Program-made: the position numbers and the translations under genes
Notes under the pieces: model-generated
Database searches by the model: none
The model's input: the letters and a program-made list of their open reading frames with translations, nothing else
What the model was told of the DNA's origin: nothing
Origin: an uncultured Brevibacillus sp.
Lineage (GTDB): Bacteria; Bacillota; Bacilli; Brevibacillales; Brevibacillaceae
DNA length: 59,684 bases
Assembly: GCF_947502445.1 (NCBI RefSeq)
Contig: NZ_CANMZW010000037.1
Coordinates: 1 to 59,684 of the forward strand
Direction of reading: 5' to 3'
Shown here: positions 36,185 to 44,277 of the stretch, piece by piece
Layout: each line of letters begins with the position of its first letter
How positions within the stretch are numbered: position 1 is the first letter of the stretch

Positions 36185-37279
36185 ATGTCCTTTCCACATT
36201 TTCGTATCAGTGGCACTGCGTTTGAGCGAGGAAAACAATTAGGTCACCTGGCCAAGCAGCAGATCATTCACAACATCGAAACGTACAAGGTTCTTTTTCA
36301 GGAAATGGCCCAGGTGGACTGGGAAGCAGCACGCGCCCATTCTGTTCAGTACATCTCCTGGATTGAACGCTACGATGCCGAAATATTGGAGGAAATCAAA
36401 GGGATTAGCCAGGGCGCGGAGCTCGACCTGCTCGATCTGATCGTGCTTAATGCTCGCAGTGAAATCATCACAAATCTGGCAGGCAAGCCTGTTCCGGCAG
36501 ATGGCTGTACCAGTATCGCGGCTGCTCCCGAGATTACGACCAGCCAAGAGATGCTGCTCGGCCAAAACTGGGACTGGAACAACCGGATCAAGCCAGGAAT
36601 GATCGTCTTAGAAATCGATCAGGCTCCACGTCCTGCGATCTTGATGGTGACAGAAGCAGGAATCGTCGGCAAAATCGGCATGAACAGCGCTGGCGTGGGC
36701 GTTTGCCTGAACTTCCTCGGGACTACCGAGCGCCAGATGGGGGTACCGATTCATATCATACTTCGCGGCATTCTCAACAGTCACACACTGCCACAAGCAA
36801 TCGGACAGGTCGCCCGCCTCACTCGCGGCACCTCTGCCAACTATTTGATCGCCCATAAAGAAGGCGAGGTCGTAGATGTAGAGACAACCCCAACCAACTA
36901 CGACGTGCTCTATCCGGACAACGGCTTGCTTGTCCATGCGAATCATTTTATCGGACCGCGCTCGATCCTGATCGAGGATACCGCCAGAATCATGTCTCCT
37001 GACAGCCACTTGCGCCAAGGGCGTGCCAGCAAGCTGCTAGCCCGTTATGGGAATGACATAGATCCGGCTACGTTCAAGCATACTTTTTCTGATCACGGCG
37101 CATATCCGGACGGCATTTGCCGACATGGAGAAACACAGCCTGTAGACCTCGGCCGCCCGATGATTTCCAGCACGGTGTTTTCGATCGTCATGAATTTGTC
37201 AGAGGGAACATTTGAGCTGGCTGGCGGGCAGCCTTGTACGGAAGCCTATGCTAAATACGGATTTTCGGCAGCAGAATAA
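36185..37279 (+). CDS. C45 Ntn-hydrolase, acyl-CoA:6-APA acyltransferase-like
   Basis: About 364 residues from ATG 36185; the GGAGG site lies just inside the longer reading. The family cleaves itself before a Cys that becomes the nucleophile; here the candidate is C108 in ADGCTSIAAA, followed by LGQNWDWN and GKIGMNSAGVGVCLNFLG. Members hydrolyse or form amide bonds of N-acylated amino acids, penicillins or peptides. No signal peptide is visible, so it acts in the cytoplasm on something probably brought in by the symporter. The substrate is unknown. Confidence 0.88.
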   Translation: MSFPHFRISGTAFERGKQLGHLAKQQIIHNIETYKVLFQEMAQVDWEAARAHSVQYISWIERYDAEILEEIKGISQGAELDLLDLIVLNARSEIITNLAGKPVPADGCTSIAAAPEITTSQEMLLGQNWDWNNRIKPGMIVLEIDQAPRPAILMVTEAGIVGKIGMNSAGVGVCLNFLGTTERQMGVPIHIILRGILNSHTLPQAIGQVARLTRGTSANYLIAHKEGEVVDVETTPTNYDVLYPDNGLLVHANHFIGPRSILIEDTARIMSPDSHLRQGRASKLLARYGNDIDPATFKHTFSDHGAYPDGICRHGETQPVDLGRPMISSTVFSIVMNLSEGTFELAGGQPCTEAYAKYGFSAAE

Positions 37280-37309
37280 CTGGCTCTTCTTGCACGCTAT
37301 CAATACATT

Positions 37310-37346
37310 GCCCTCAGTGAAGGTACTCCCTCAGCTGAGGGCTTTT
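37310..37346 (+). terminator. Terminator of the symporter/C45 operon
   Basis: GCCCTCAG and CTGAGGGC form an 8-bp stem followed by TTTTTG. Confidence 0.88.
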
Positions 37347-37367
37347 TGTATTTTTGTAAAAACATGG

Positions 37368-37425
37368 TTGACAACTTACGATTACGGTTGTAATCTTAAA
37401 AGCATTAACGACTACAAGTGTAATC
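37368..37425 (+). promoter_or_regulatory. Promoter and twin BlaI-type operators
   Basis: A sigma-A promoter TTGACA (37368-37373), 17-bp spacer and TAATCT (37391-37396). Two dyads overlap it: GATTACGGTTGTAATC (37380-37395), which covers the -10, and GACTACAAGTGTAATC (37410-37425), which contains TACA-N2-TGTA as in bla/mec operators. They are 30 bp apart. This indicates autorepression by the BlaI-like protein encoded next. Confidence 0.88.
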
Positions 37426-37448
37426 GATAAACGAAGGAGGTACATCCC

Positions 37449-37823
37449 TTGGACGAGCTCCCGCGTATTTCGGATTCCGAGTGGGAAATCATGAAGGTCA
37501 TCTGGGCGAAATCACCCGCTACTGCCGCTGATGTCATTCATGCCTTGCGAGACAACAAGAGCTGGAAAGAAAAAACAATCAAAACATTGATCAGCCGTTT
37601 GCTGCAAAAAGGGATTCTTACCTACGAGCAAGTCAACCGCGTCTATTACTACACTCCCACAATTAGTGAAGAGGAATGTAAACGGACAGAGCGTGAATCC
37701 TTTTTGCAACGCGTGTACGGAGGGGCGCTCAAGCCTATGCTCGTGCACTTTTTACAGGAAGAAAAGCTCTCCTCCCAGGAGATAGCCGAGCTAAAGAAAA
37801 TCCTGTCAGACAAGGAGAAGTAA
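37449..37823 (+). CDS. BlaI/MecI-family winged-helix repressor
   Basis: 124 residues from a TTG start with GGAGG upstream. The family start is SDSEWEIMKVIWAKSPATAADVIHAL, then a wing segment KTLISRLLQKGILTYEQ and a dimer helix. A Phe/Leu-rich region (RVYGGALKPMLVHFLQEE) corresponds to the protease-sensitive part. The repressor probably blocks its own operon through the two TACA/TGTA dyads and is released when the membrane protease encoded next is activated. No beta-lactamase or PBP gene follows, so the target response lies elsewhere or is the pair itself. Confidence 0.93.
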   Translation: MDELPRISDSEWEIMKVIWAKSPATAADVIHALRDNKSWKEKTIKTLISRLLQKGILTYEQVNRVYYYTPTISEEECKRTERESFLQRVYGGALKPMLVHFLQEEKLSSQEIAELKKILSDKEK

Positions 37824-37824
37824 T

Positions 37825-39255
37825 GTGGTAGAGACACTAGTATATCTTCTCACTCATTCTTTTTCCTGGGTGCTGTCCAATTCCCTACAAGCCAGCATCC
37901 TCGTCATCCTCATTTTGCTGTGCAAGCTGGCTGGCAAAAAGCATCTGACCGCGAGATGGCACTATGCCGTCTGGTTTCTGTTGATCATGAAGTTGGCTAT
38001 TCCATGGTCGCCAGACAGCTCCATCAGCTTGTACAATTGGCTGCCCTCATTGGGCTGGGAAACCGTTCAAGGGCAACCCGCAAACAGTGCATCCAGCTAC
38101 ACATACACAGCAGCTGCCGTTGCTCACCCTTCTGGTGATATGGCTAACGAGCCGAAAGCTGGCGTGTTCACTGGCTCGATCGTTTCCTGGCTTCATCTGC
38201 TTGCAGCGCTCTGGCTCTGTGGTGTTATCGTGCTCCTGATCACAACCATACGCACCATGTACAAATGGAGCCAAACGCTCAAAGATGAAGCCCTTGTTCT
38301 GGAGCAGCGTGTTCTCCTGATCTTGGCTCAATGTAAGGTACAGATGGGCATTACTCAAAAGCTGCCACTACAGAGAAGCAAGAACGTTTCGAGTCCCACC
38401 CTGGCAGGAGTCTGGCGACCGCGCATTTTGCTGCCGGATCGACTCATCGATACATTGGGCGAGCAGGAGCTGCGCCATATCTTCCTCCATGAATTATCTC
38501 ATTGGAAAAGACACGATATCGCGGTGAACAGCTTGATGAGCTTTTTACTCATCCTCAACTGGTTTAATCCGCTGCTCTGGTATGCTGCTTCGCGTATGCG
38601 TCGGGATCAGGAAATTGCCTGTGATGCTTTGGCCCTTACCTACATGAGAGAAGCAGAGGTACAAAAATACGGGTTTACCATGATCAAGCTGCTGGAGCTC
38701 TGCAGCGGGCAAAGGACTACTGCACTCACTGCCAGCTTTTCCAGCTCACGAAACCATTTGAAAAGGAGAATTGAAATGATCAGCAGCTTTAAAAAGAAAG
38801 CTTATACGTGGACTACTTCCGGGATCATCGTTGTTTTGGCGCTAGGTGTATTCACCTTGACCGATGCCAAGCAGGTTTTTGGTAAACAGCCAGCCTTTAT
38901 CACACCTGTCGAGGGAACGATCAACAGCTCCCCTAAAGCGAAAGGAATTACTATCATCAACGCCCTGAATACCCCTGTTCACGCAGCCGCAGCAGGCACC
39001 GTCATCGCTGCAGATTACGACAGAAAAGCAGGCAATCAGGTCATCGTGTCTCATGACGGCGGCTATCAGACCGTTTATTCTCATCTGGAAAAACTGGAGG
39101 TCGCGCCCGGTGCCACTGTTTCACAGGGACAGATCATCGGCTTGTTGGGCAGTACCGGACAAAGCACAGGCCCCCATCTCTATTTTGAATTAATAAAAGA
39201 TGGTACAGCTGTCGATCCACTAGCAGTTTTGGCAGACACAGCCGCAAGCAATTAG
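37825..39255 (+). CDS. BlaR1-type M56 membrane protease with degenerate M23/LytM sensor domain
   Basis: 476 residues from GTG 37825 (AAGGAG upstream), one base after the blaI-like stop. Four membrane helices surround a cytoplasmic M56 zinc protease domain with HELSH (in IFLHELSHWKRHD, about residue 223) and a downstream DQEIACDALAL. The usual C-terminal penicillin-binding domain is replaced by an M23-like beta domain (about 350-470). That domain keeps VYSHLEKL and GPHLYFEL, but reads HLY instead of HLH and lacks the first H/D zinc motif, so it is probably a non-catalytic peptidoglycan sensor. M56-M23 fusions are known in Bacillota. Confidence 0.88.
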   Translation: MVETLVYLLTHSFSWVLSNSLQASILVILILLCKLAGKKHLTARWHYAVWFLLIMKLAIPWSPDSSISLYNWLPSLGWETVQGQPANSASSYTYTAAAVAHPSGDMANEPKAGVFTGSIVSWLHLLAALWLCGVIVLLITTIRTMYKWSQTLKDEALVLEQRVLLILAQCKVQMGITQKLPLQRSKNVSSPTLAGVWRPRILLPDRLIDTLGEQELRHIFLHELSHWKRHDIAVNSLMSFLLILNWFNPLLWYAASRMRRDQEIACDALALTYMREAEVQKYGFTMIKLLELCSGQRTTALTASFSSSRNHLKRRIEMISSFKKKAYTWTTSGIIVVLALGVFTLTDAKQVFGKQPAFITPVEGTINSSPKAKGITIINALNTPVHAAAAGTVIAADYDRKAGNQVIVSHDGGYQTVYSHLEKLEVAPGATVSQGQIIGLLGSTGQSTGPHLYFELIKDGTAVDPLAVLADTAASN

Positions 39256-39281
39256 CTTATAAATGCTCTTTAGACAAGCAG

Positions 39282-39313
39282 AAAAAGGACAGCCCTGCTC
39301 CGGCTGTCCTTTT
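39282..39313. terminator. Bidirectional terminator
   Basis: AAAAGGACAGCC and GGCTGTCCTTTT form a 12-bp stem with a 7-nt loop between the M56 gene and the convergent third activator gene. Confidence 0.9.
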
Positions 39314-39341
39314 ATACATACGACAATCCCATTCCTGTCGA

Positions 39342-41072
39342 TCACGAAATCCCCAATGCCTTCAGCTTTCGATACAAGGTTCTTATGCCTATCCCGAGCT
39401 CACTAGCAACCTCCATCTTCCCCTTCAAATCCGTCCCGTGCCTTTGCAGTGATGCACGAATGGCATCAGCCTGGACATCCGCTATGCGTTCTCTGATGGC
39501 CGATCCACTGGACGCGCTGCCCGAGCCTGCCAGTAAACGAGGTGGCAAGCTGTCCGGCGTAATCGTAGTTCCCGTCTCCATGTTCATCGCGTACTCGATG
39601 ACGTTCTCCAGCTCCCTGACATTGCCCGGCCACTGGTAAGAGGCCAAGATCTCCATCGTTTTTGGAGCGATACCAGCAAAGGTACGCCCTGTCTTTTCTC
39701 TGCATGTTTGCAAATAAGACAAGGCGAGCAGCTCGATATCCTCCTTTCGCTCGGCAAGGGCTGGGACATGAATCGGGATGACATTCAATCGGTAAAAAAG
39801 ATCTGCCCGAAATGCTTTTTGTTCAATCAATTCCTCCAGATTTTGATTGGTCGCAGCGATAATCCGTACATTGATCGGGATTGAGCGAGTACCGCCAACC
39901 CGTTCGATCACCATATCCTGTAACACCCGTAAAAGCTTTGCCTGCAAGGATAGAGGCATATCTCCAATCTCGTCCAAGAAAAGCGTACCATTGTTGGCCA
40001 TTTCAAATCGTCCTGGCTTGCCCCCTTTTTTTGCCCCCGTAAAAGCGCCTTCCTCGTGTCCAAACAATTCACTCTCGAACAAGCTCTCAGGAATGCTTGC
40101 ACAGTTAATCGCAACAAACGGATAGTAGGCACGGGTACTGGCTTCGTGGATCGCTTTCGCCAAATGTCCCTTGCCCGTACCGGTTGCACCCGTAATGAGT
40201 ACAGTAGAGCTGCTGTTTTTTATTCGCTCAGCCTTTTCCTTTAGCTGTCTAATCGCTTGGCTCTTGCCTACAATCTGTTCCAAGCTCCCCCCTGTCTGCG
40301 TCATCGGCCGTATAGAGGTCGTCAGCCATTCACTCGTAACACGCAGTGCACCTCCAATGAACTGATCGTTAACCATAATCGGTGTCGCTTCTACAGGAGC
40401 ATTCAGTTTATCAATCAGACAGTTCGCGACAGGCAAGGACTGAGTCGACAGAGAGGACAGCGATGGCATAAACATCTGGGAGATATCTGCTGGCAGCAGG
40501 TCTTTTTGGGCCAAAAGTGAACGGGCACTTGCATTAGCGTGAACGACATTGCCGCTTCGATCAAAGGTGAGATAAGCATCAGATACAGTATCGAGCACTC
40601 CCTCCAGCAGCTGGTCGTATGGATGGTACGGCTCGTGCTTGACTGTCTGGGTTTGAATGATCGTCGTAATCATCCCACTTACTTTTGTCAAAATTTGCTG
40701 ATATTTTTCGGTATGCTTCGAGAGACGATGTTGTCCTTCCTTTGTAAAGGATGTGAGTGAGACAACGCCGATGGCATGATTCGCTACCTTTATGGATGAC
40801 AGCAGCTCCACTTTGGCAGGACAGCTTTCCAGGAACCTGCATCCGACGCACATCTCCATGGAGCCTGGCTTATCAACCAGAAAATCTCCCCGTGACAAGA
40901 CGAACTCGATGGACGGGATATGTACATTTTCCCCTTTCTGCTTCAGATAACGCTCGGTGCTCACAACCAATAAGCCACGCTCGTTGATCACAGCAGCATC
41001 CACATTCAGTATATCCGAGATGCCCGTGATAACTTTTTCGATAGCTGGCTTGCATCGTTCCAACGAGACCAT
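39342..41072 (-). CDS. Sigma-54-dependent activator with Cys-rich N-terminal sensor, PAS, AAA+ and Fis-type HTH
   Basis: About 576 residues from ATG 41072 (AAGGATGGG upstream). The N-terminal domain (about 1-150) contains CVGCRFLESCPAKVEL, a Cys-rich block found in a branch of these activators. A PAS domain (about 165-270), AAA+ with GATGTGKG, an intact GAFTGA loop, Walker B LFLDEIGDMPL, and a Fis-type ending (ASELGIGIRTLYRKLKALG) follow. No RpoN promoter is visible next to it. The nearest unassigned one is at 48279, across the accessory island, in front of the SDR/GcvP-like operon, which I take as its target. Confidence 0.92.
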   Translation of the reverse strand: MVSLERCKPAIEKVITGISDILNVDAAVINERGLLVVSTERYLKQKGENVHIPSIEFVLSRGDFLVDKPGSMEMCVGCRFLESCPAKVELLSSIKVANHAIGVVSLTSFTKEGQHRLSKHTEKYQQILTKVSGMITTIIQTQTVKHEPYHPYDQLLEGVLDTVSDAYLTFDRSGNVVHANASARSLLAQKDLLPADISQMFMPSLSSLSTQSLPVANCLIDKLNAPVEATPIMVNDQFIGGALRVTSEWLTTSIRPMTQTGGSLEQIVGKSQAIRQLKEKAERIKNSSSTVLITGATGTGKGHLAKAIHEASTRAYYPFVAINCASIPESLFESELFGHEEGAFTGAKKGGKPGRFEMANNGTLFLDEIGDMPLSLQAKLLRVLQDMVIERVGGTRSIPINVRIIAATNQNLEELIEQKAFRADLFYRLNVIPIHVPALAERKEDIELLALSYLQTCREKTGRTFAGIAPKTMEILASYQWPGNVRELENVIEYAMNMETGTTITPDSLPPRLLAGSGSASSGSAIRERIADVQADAIRASLQRHGTDLKGKMEVASELGIGIRTLYRKLKALGIS

Positions 41073-41175
41073 GGAAACCCATCCTTTCAGCATCTTTCCT
41101 CTAAAGTTTATTAAATATTTTGACATCTGACAAATTGTTTGCCAATGCTGTCAATGATTTTGAAAAAAAGGCGAT

Positions 41176-41199
41176 GCCAACATTATGCGGATTTTGTAC
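41176..41199 (-). repeat. Island-edge inverted element, left copy
   Basis: On the minus strand GTACAAAATCCGCAT, four bases, then TTGGC. The right copy (48098-48121, plus strand) has the same 15-mer, four bases, then TTGGC. The copies face each other across the low-GC island. They may be activator sites shared by the third sigma-54 activator gene and its target operon, or a trace of insertion. Confidence 0.55.
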
Positions 41200-41261
41200 G
41201 ATAAGGATTGAATGTCTTGAAAAACAACGGCGGCACAGGTAGATGCTAATCGTCAAAAAGA

Positions 41262-41291
41262 GCGAAAAAAGCCCGAACTTAGAGTTTCGGG
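41262..41291 (-). terminator. Terminator on the minus strand at the left edge of the island
   Basis: GCCCGAA and TTCGGGC stem, 7-nt loop, followed on the minus strand by TTTTTT. It lies 250 bases beyond the lipoprotein gene that ends at 41541. Confidence 0.8.
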
Positions 41292-41540
41292 CGCTGCTTT
41301 AGGGACTCAATCGGGCCGTTGCTTTAATTAATTCGTTGTTACGTTGGGTTGGAGTAATGAGGAAGTTTCGTCCTCTTTTAATGTAAAGCGCTTTTCATTC
41401 GACTGCTAGCGTTTTCCAAAGAGCGATTGACAGTATTAGAAAGTGAATTGGACAAGACGGAACATCTTGCTTCGAAAACGAATTACTGGATGCAGCCATC
41501 ACTGATAGGGCCTACCTCCGTCTCCGATGGTACTGAATAG

Positions 41541-42257
41541 TTATTTAATTACTAATTTGCTTATTTCACCTAAATACTTTTCTAGTTCATTAGGTGACTG
41601 AATAGAGAATGAACTTTTTACATAATGATTGTTAACGACAAACTGAAAATCCAAGTTTGTCTCGCGCTCTGCTTTTATGGCTTCAACTTGAGCAGATGAA
41701 ATTCCTTTTGCTTTTAAAAAGGTAAAAACGGCTTCAGACAAGTCTTTATTTGGTTCATGCCCCTCAATATCAAAACTTTGATAGAATCTCAAATTACCAT
41801 CTCGATATTCAACAGCCATATCATTAATGATCGTCTTGTTTGCATCTACTATTTTTCTTTCAATCTTACTTTTAGTCCCGCCCCCTGCTAACCGGTATAG
41901 TATCTCGGAATCGCTCCACTCTTTTCCTTCCTTATTCCAAGAAAAAGAATAATAAAAGTCATGGATTGTACCAACACCAGTAAGCTCATTCGATATTTTA
42001 TAAGTTTTGGATCGATACAACTCAAAGGATACATTTGTGGGTGACAATTGATCGTACACCATCTCAATCGGTCCTAATTCTGGATCATAGGATGGCAAGA
42101 TATAGGGCTTGTCATTTAATAAAACTTCGACTTGTTGTTTCCATTCCTGGTACTCCTTTGACGTTTGCTCGCTTTTCAATTCGGCGTCTTTGGAACTGCA
42201 AGCCGTAAGCACTACAAAGAACATCCCTACCACAATTAACTTCCAACTGAATTTCAT
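41541..42257 (-). CDS. Lipoprotein of unknown function, island unit 1
   Basis: About 238 residues from ATG 42257 (GAAGGTGAG upstream). The signal ends in the lipobox VLTAC. The mature protein is charged and rich in Tyr and Glu with no family I recognise. It lies about 100 bases after the lysozyme-like gene on the same strand. The second island unit has the same order: wall-active protein, then a lipoprotein of about 240 residues. In peptidoglycan-hydrolase toxin systems such lipoproteins can be inhibitors that protect the producer; that role here is inference only. Confidence 0.82.
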   Translation of the reverse strand: MKFSWKLIVVGMFFVVLTACSSKDAELKSEQTSKEYQEWKQQVEVLLNDKPYILPSYDPELGPIEMVYDQLSPTNVSFELYRSKTYKISNELTGVGTIHDFYYSFSWNKEGKEWSDSEILYRLAGGGTKSKIERKIVDANKTIINDMAVEYRDGNLRFYQSFDIEGHEPNKDLSEAVFTFLKAKGISSAQVEAIKAERETNLDFQFVVNNHYVKSSFSIQSPNELEKYLGEISKLVIK

Positions 42258-42360
42258 TTCACTCACCTTCAATTCTGTACGTCCCTTCCATTATATCCCT
42301 ATTTTGTTTATTATTAAAGAAGCACAGAGTAGGATAAACTCCGTGCCTCCTTATGATTAT

Positions 42361-43032
42361 TTAGACATTTCGACCTACTAGCTTACGGTACGTTGTACTG
42401 AAGCTCACTGCTGGTAAATCCTTACTGTACCAAGGGGAAGTACCGCACCAAGAACTAGCATAGTTCATTAGATTGTAAGCATTTTGACCATAGCAAGTAA
42501 ACGATGTTCGGGTAGCTCGCTTTGTTGTGGCGCCGCCACTTACAGCAGAAAATGGGTAGAAATATACTACACTGTCTGGCGAACACGTAAGGCTTCCGTT
42601 CCAATTCGTCGCAGCATCTTTTACTAATCGTTCGTTAGTATACGTGTCGGTTGTTCCATCCAACGCAACAAGCAAGTTCGAGATAAATTCTGCAAACACC
42701 TTGATGGCTAAGCTACCTGCTCCATCTTCAGTTTTCACAATACTACCTTTCCCTCGGAAATCGGCCAGAGTATAATTGGTCTTCTTTGCTTTATTATACG
42801 CAGTAAGCATTTCGCTTCCTATCTGATACAGACCATAATAACTCGAACCAACATTGACATCCCCGCCTGTCTCGATACTGGCTACAGACAGTAGCAACCC
42901 TGGATTGACACCAAACTCCTTTCCCCAAGTGTTCGCATGTGCACGCCATTTTTGAATCGCGGTATTACGAATATCGTGCAGGTCCCGTCCTTGTGCATCG
43001 CATGGTGGGCAAATTTCGATTTTAACAGCCAT
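42361..43032 (-). CDS. Lysozyme/transglycosylase-like protein without signal peptide
   Basis: About 223 residues from ATG 43032 with GAGAGGAAGATAAAT upstream; longer readings lack a site. The start, MAVKIEICPPCDAQGRD, is hydrophilic, so there is no secretion signal. Residues 43-75 (NPGLLLSVASIETGGD ... YYGLYQIGSEM) match the lysozyme-like/SLT pattern, with E54 as the likely catalytic Glu and YGLYQIG as the second motif. The C-terminal part has several Cys residues and many aromatic residues. Upstream are copies of the GTAACGTTAC motif. It pairs with the downstream lipoprotein gene. Export would need a holin, lysis or another route. Confidence 0.82.
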   Translation of the reverse strand: MAVKIEICPPCDAQGRDLHDIRNTAIQKWRAHANTWGKEFGVNPGLLLSVASIETGGDVNVGSSYYGLYQIGSEMLTAYNKAKKTNYTLADFRGKGSIVKTEDGAGSLAIKVFAEFISNLLVALDGTTDTYTNERLVKDAATNWNGSLTCSPDSVVYFYPFSAVSGGATTKRATRTSFTCYGQNAYNLMNYASSWCGTSPWYSKDLPAVSFSTTYRKLVGRNV

Positions 43033-43149
43033 ATTTATCTTCCTCTCTCTACTTTTAGATTTAAATGCAGCCTGGGATAAAGAAGAAACATGGTGTGGTA
43101 TCCCTCCAAATCCATATTCTTCAAAACTGCTTGTCATCATAATACTATA

Positions 43150-43260
43150 TTGCGTAACGTTACGTAACATAGCGTATCATTTTTTTACATAAGCAAACTT
43201 CTAACTAAGAGAATAGCCATACAAAAAAGGAAACATATTGCGTAACCTTGCGTAACGTGT
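43150..43260. promoter_or_regulatory. GTAACGTTAC-type repeats between lysozyme-like and 87-residue genes
   Basis: TTGCGTAACGTTACGTAAC (43150-43168) contains the palindrome CGTAACGTTACG. At 43239-43256 TTGCGTAAC occurs twice as direct repeats 11 bp apart. Related sites precede the other island genes, so this is probably the binding site of an island regulator. Confidence 0.75.
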
Positions 43261-43341
43261 TATTTTGATGTTGAAATATCCGTATTAGATCCAGCCCGTG
43301 GCCTAGTATCACTAATTGCAAATATTAAAGGAGGAATTTTT

Positions 43342-43605
43342 ATGTCCCAACTCTGTAGAGCAAAACTATTGAAAAGCATTCAGTCTGTTCATACCGCAGT
43401 AGTATCTTATGCAAATTGCCTATGTAAAGAAATTCCGGAAAAGGATCGAGAAATTTTTTTCAAATTTGGTCTAGAGCTATCCGTACAGCTGCAAGAATTG
43501 CGAAAACTCTACGCTTCTCTCTATCAGGTTGATCCTTTGGGTGGACTCCCTCCCATGCTCGAACATTGCTGCACTTCCAATACTAAAGACCCTTTTACCG
43601 AATAA
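43342..43605 (+). CDS. Small protein of unknown function, 87 residues
   Basis: Preceded by a strong AAAGGAGGAATTTTT site. The sequence is helical with four Cys residues (positions 5, 28 and the adjacent pair at 76-77) and no family I recognise. It is divergent from the lysozyme-like gene across the GTAACGTTAC repeats. The stop codon lies inside a good terminator hairpin. A regulator or chaperone for the island proteins is possible, but nothing in the sequence proves it. Confidence 0.7.
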   Translation: MSQLCRAKLLKSIQSVHTAVVSYANCLCKEIPEKDREIFFKFGLELSVQLQELRKLYASLYQVDPLGGLPPMLEHCCTSNTKDPFTE

Positions 43606-43616
43606 AAGGGTCTTTT
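43585..43616 (+). terminator. Terminator after the 87-residue gene
   Basis: AAAGACCCTTTTA and TAAAAGGGTCTTT, a 13-bp stem with a 5-nt loop and T-rich end; the second arm includes the stop codon. Confidence 0.88.
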
Positions 43617-43796
43617 GCCTAAGAATCCCCCTAGCGATCCCTTTTTAAACTGAAGATAATGCGGATTAGAAATTACTGTAAAAACATCCCTTAACAGGGG
43701 AACGTGTGTTTGGTATAATCTAGTAGACACGTCGTGGTTTTTTGGAGAGGCATTTGGGAGGCAGGTGTACTAATGTATTTAAAGGAGTTGATCTAG

Positions 43797-44108
43797 TTGA
43801 CGACGCAGTACCAAAGAATTCGTTCATGTGCTGGCATTACTGAATTGAAAAACCAGCTTCCCAAGCAAATTAGACAAGCTGTTACAGCAGTTATAGAGGC
43901 CGATCCCACATCTGATTATTTTTACAAACTGTCACAGGCCGACTATCAAATTCAGTTTTATCTCATTGAGCAAAATGAATGCGAGGCTTATACAATATGT
44001 CATTGCTTCTCTACCGACATTCATGATCCAGACTATGCTTATGAGAGTATGTCCCTTTCCAACATACAAACGTTTTCCAAAATGGCAAGAGAATTAACAC
44101 TTACTTAG
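43797..44108 (+). CDS. Hypothetical protein, 103 residues
   Basis: TTG start with AAAGGAG nine bases upstream; its first residues read TTQYQRIRSCAGITELKNQ. The central part is mixed alpha/beta with a Cys-His stretch (YTICHCFSTDIHDPD). No family recognised. It ends convergently on the 57-residue ribbon-helix-helix gene and overlaps it by eight bases. Codon use and low GC match the island. Confidence 0.65.
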   Translation: MTTQYQRIRSCAGITELKNQLPKQIRQAVTAVIEADPTSDYFYKLSQADYQIQFYLIEQNECEAYTICHCFSTDIHDPDYAYESMSLSNIQTFSKMARELTLT

Positions 44109-44274
44109 AATCTTTTTCGGCTTGTATGCCTTTCACGCGTGCATACTCCTCTTCAATTGTTCTGGAAAGGAGTTCGGTGGCGGTCATATTCATCTTTTTT
44201 GCTGCGGCTGCAAGCTGTGCTTTAATATAGACAGGAACATCATAATGAAACTTCACCTTATTTCCATAAGCCAT
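44101..44274 (-). CDS. Small ribbon-helix-helix protein, 57 residues
   Basis: A 57-residue frame from ATG 44274 with GGAGGAGTAATTC upstream. The sequence reads VKFHYDVPVYIKAQLAAAA, then MNMTATELLSRTIEEEY: a short beta strand followed by two helices, the MetJ/Arc (CopG) fold. It resembles the C-terminal part of the adjacent 124-residue protein (shared M-x-AT-x-LL pattern), which suggests duplication. Its start lies four bases after that gene's stop, so they form an operon. It probably binds DNA as a dimer; the GTAACGTTAC repeats are the likely sites (inference). Confidence 0.75.
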   Translation of the reverse strand: MAYGNKVKFHYDVPVYIKAQLAAAAKKMNMTATELLSRTIEEEYARVKGIQAEKDSK

Positions 44275-44277
44275 GAA

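Larger units (their letters stand above)
41073..41540. other. Activator upstream region and left edge of the accessory island
   Basis: About 470 bases without an intact gene. It holds the activator promoter region, an element ATGCGGATTTTGTAC (41185-41199) that recurs inverted at the right edge of the island, a minus-strand terminator (41262-41291), and an open stretch of about 50 codons on the plus strand (about 41385-41540, ending YWMQPSLIGPTSVSDGTE) that may be a gene remnant but has no start site. Confidence 0.5.

Noticed and set aside
43150..43260. GTAACGTTAC repeats considered as replication iterons of a plasmid origin
   Set aside because: No replication initiator gene is present and the sites lie in front of several genes rather than in one array.
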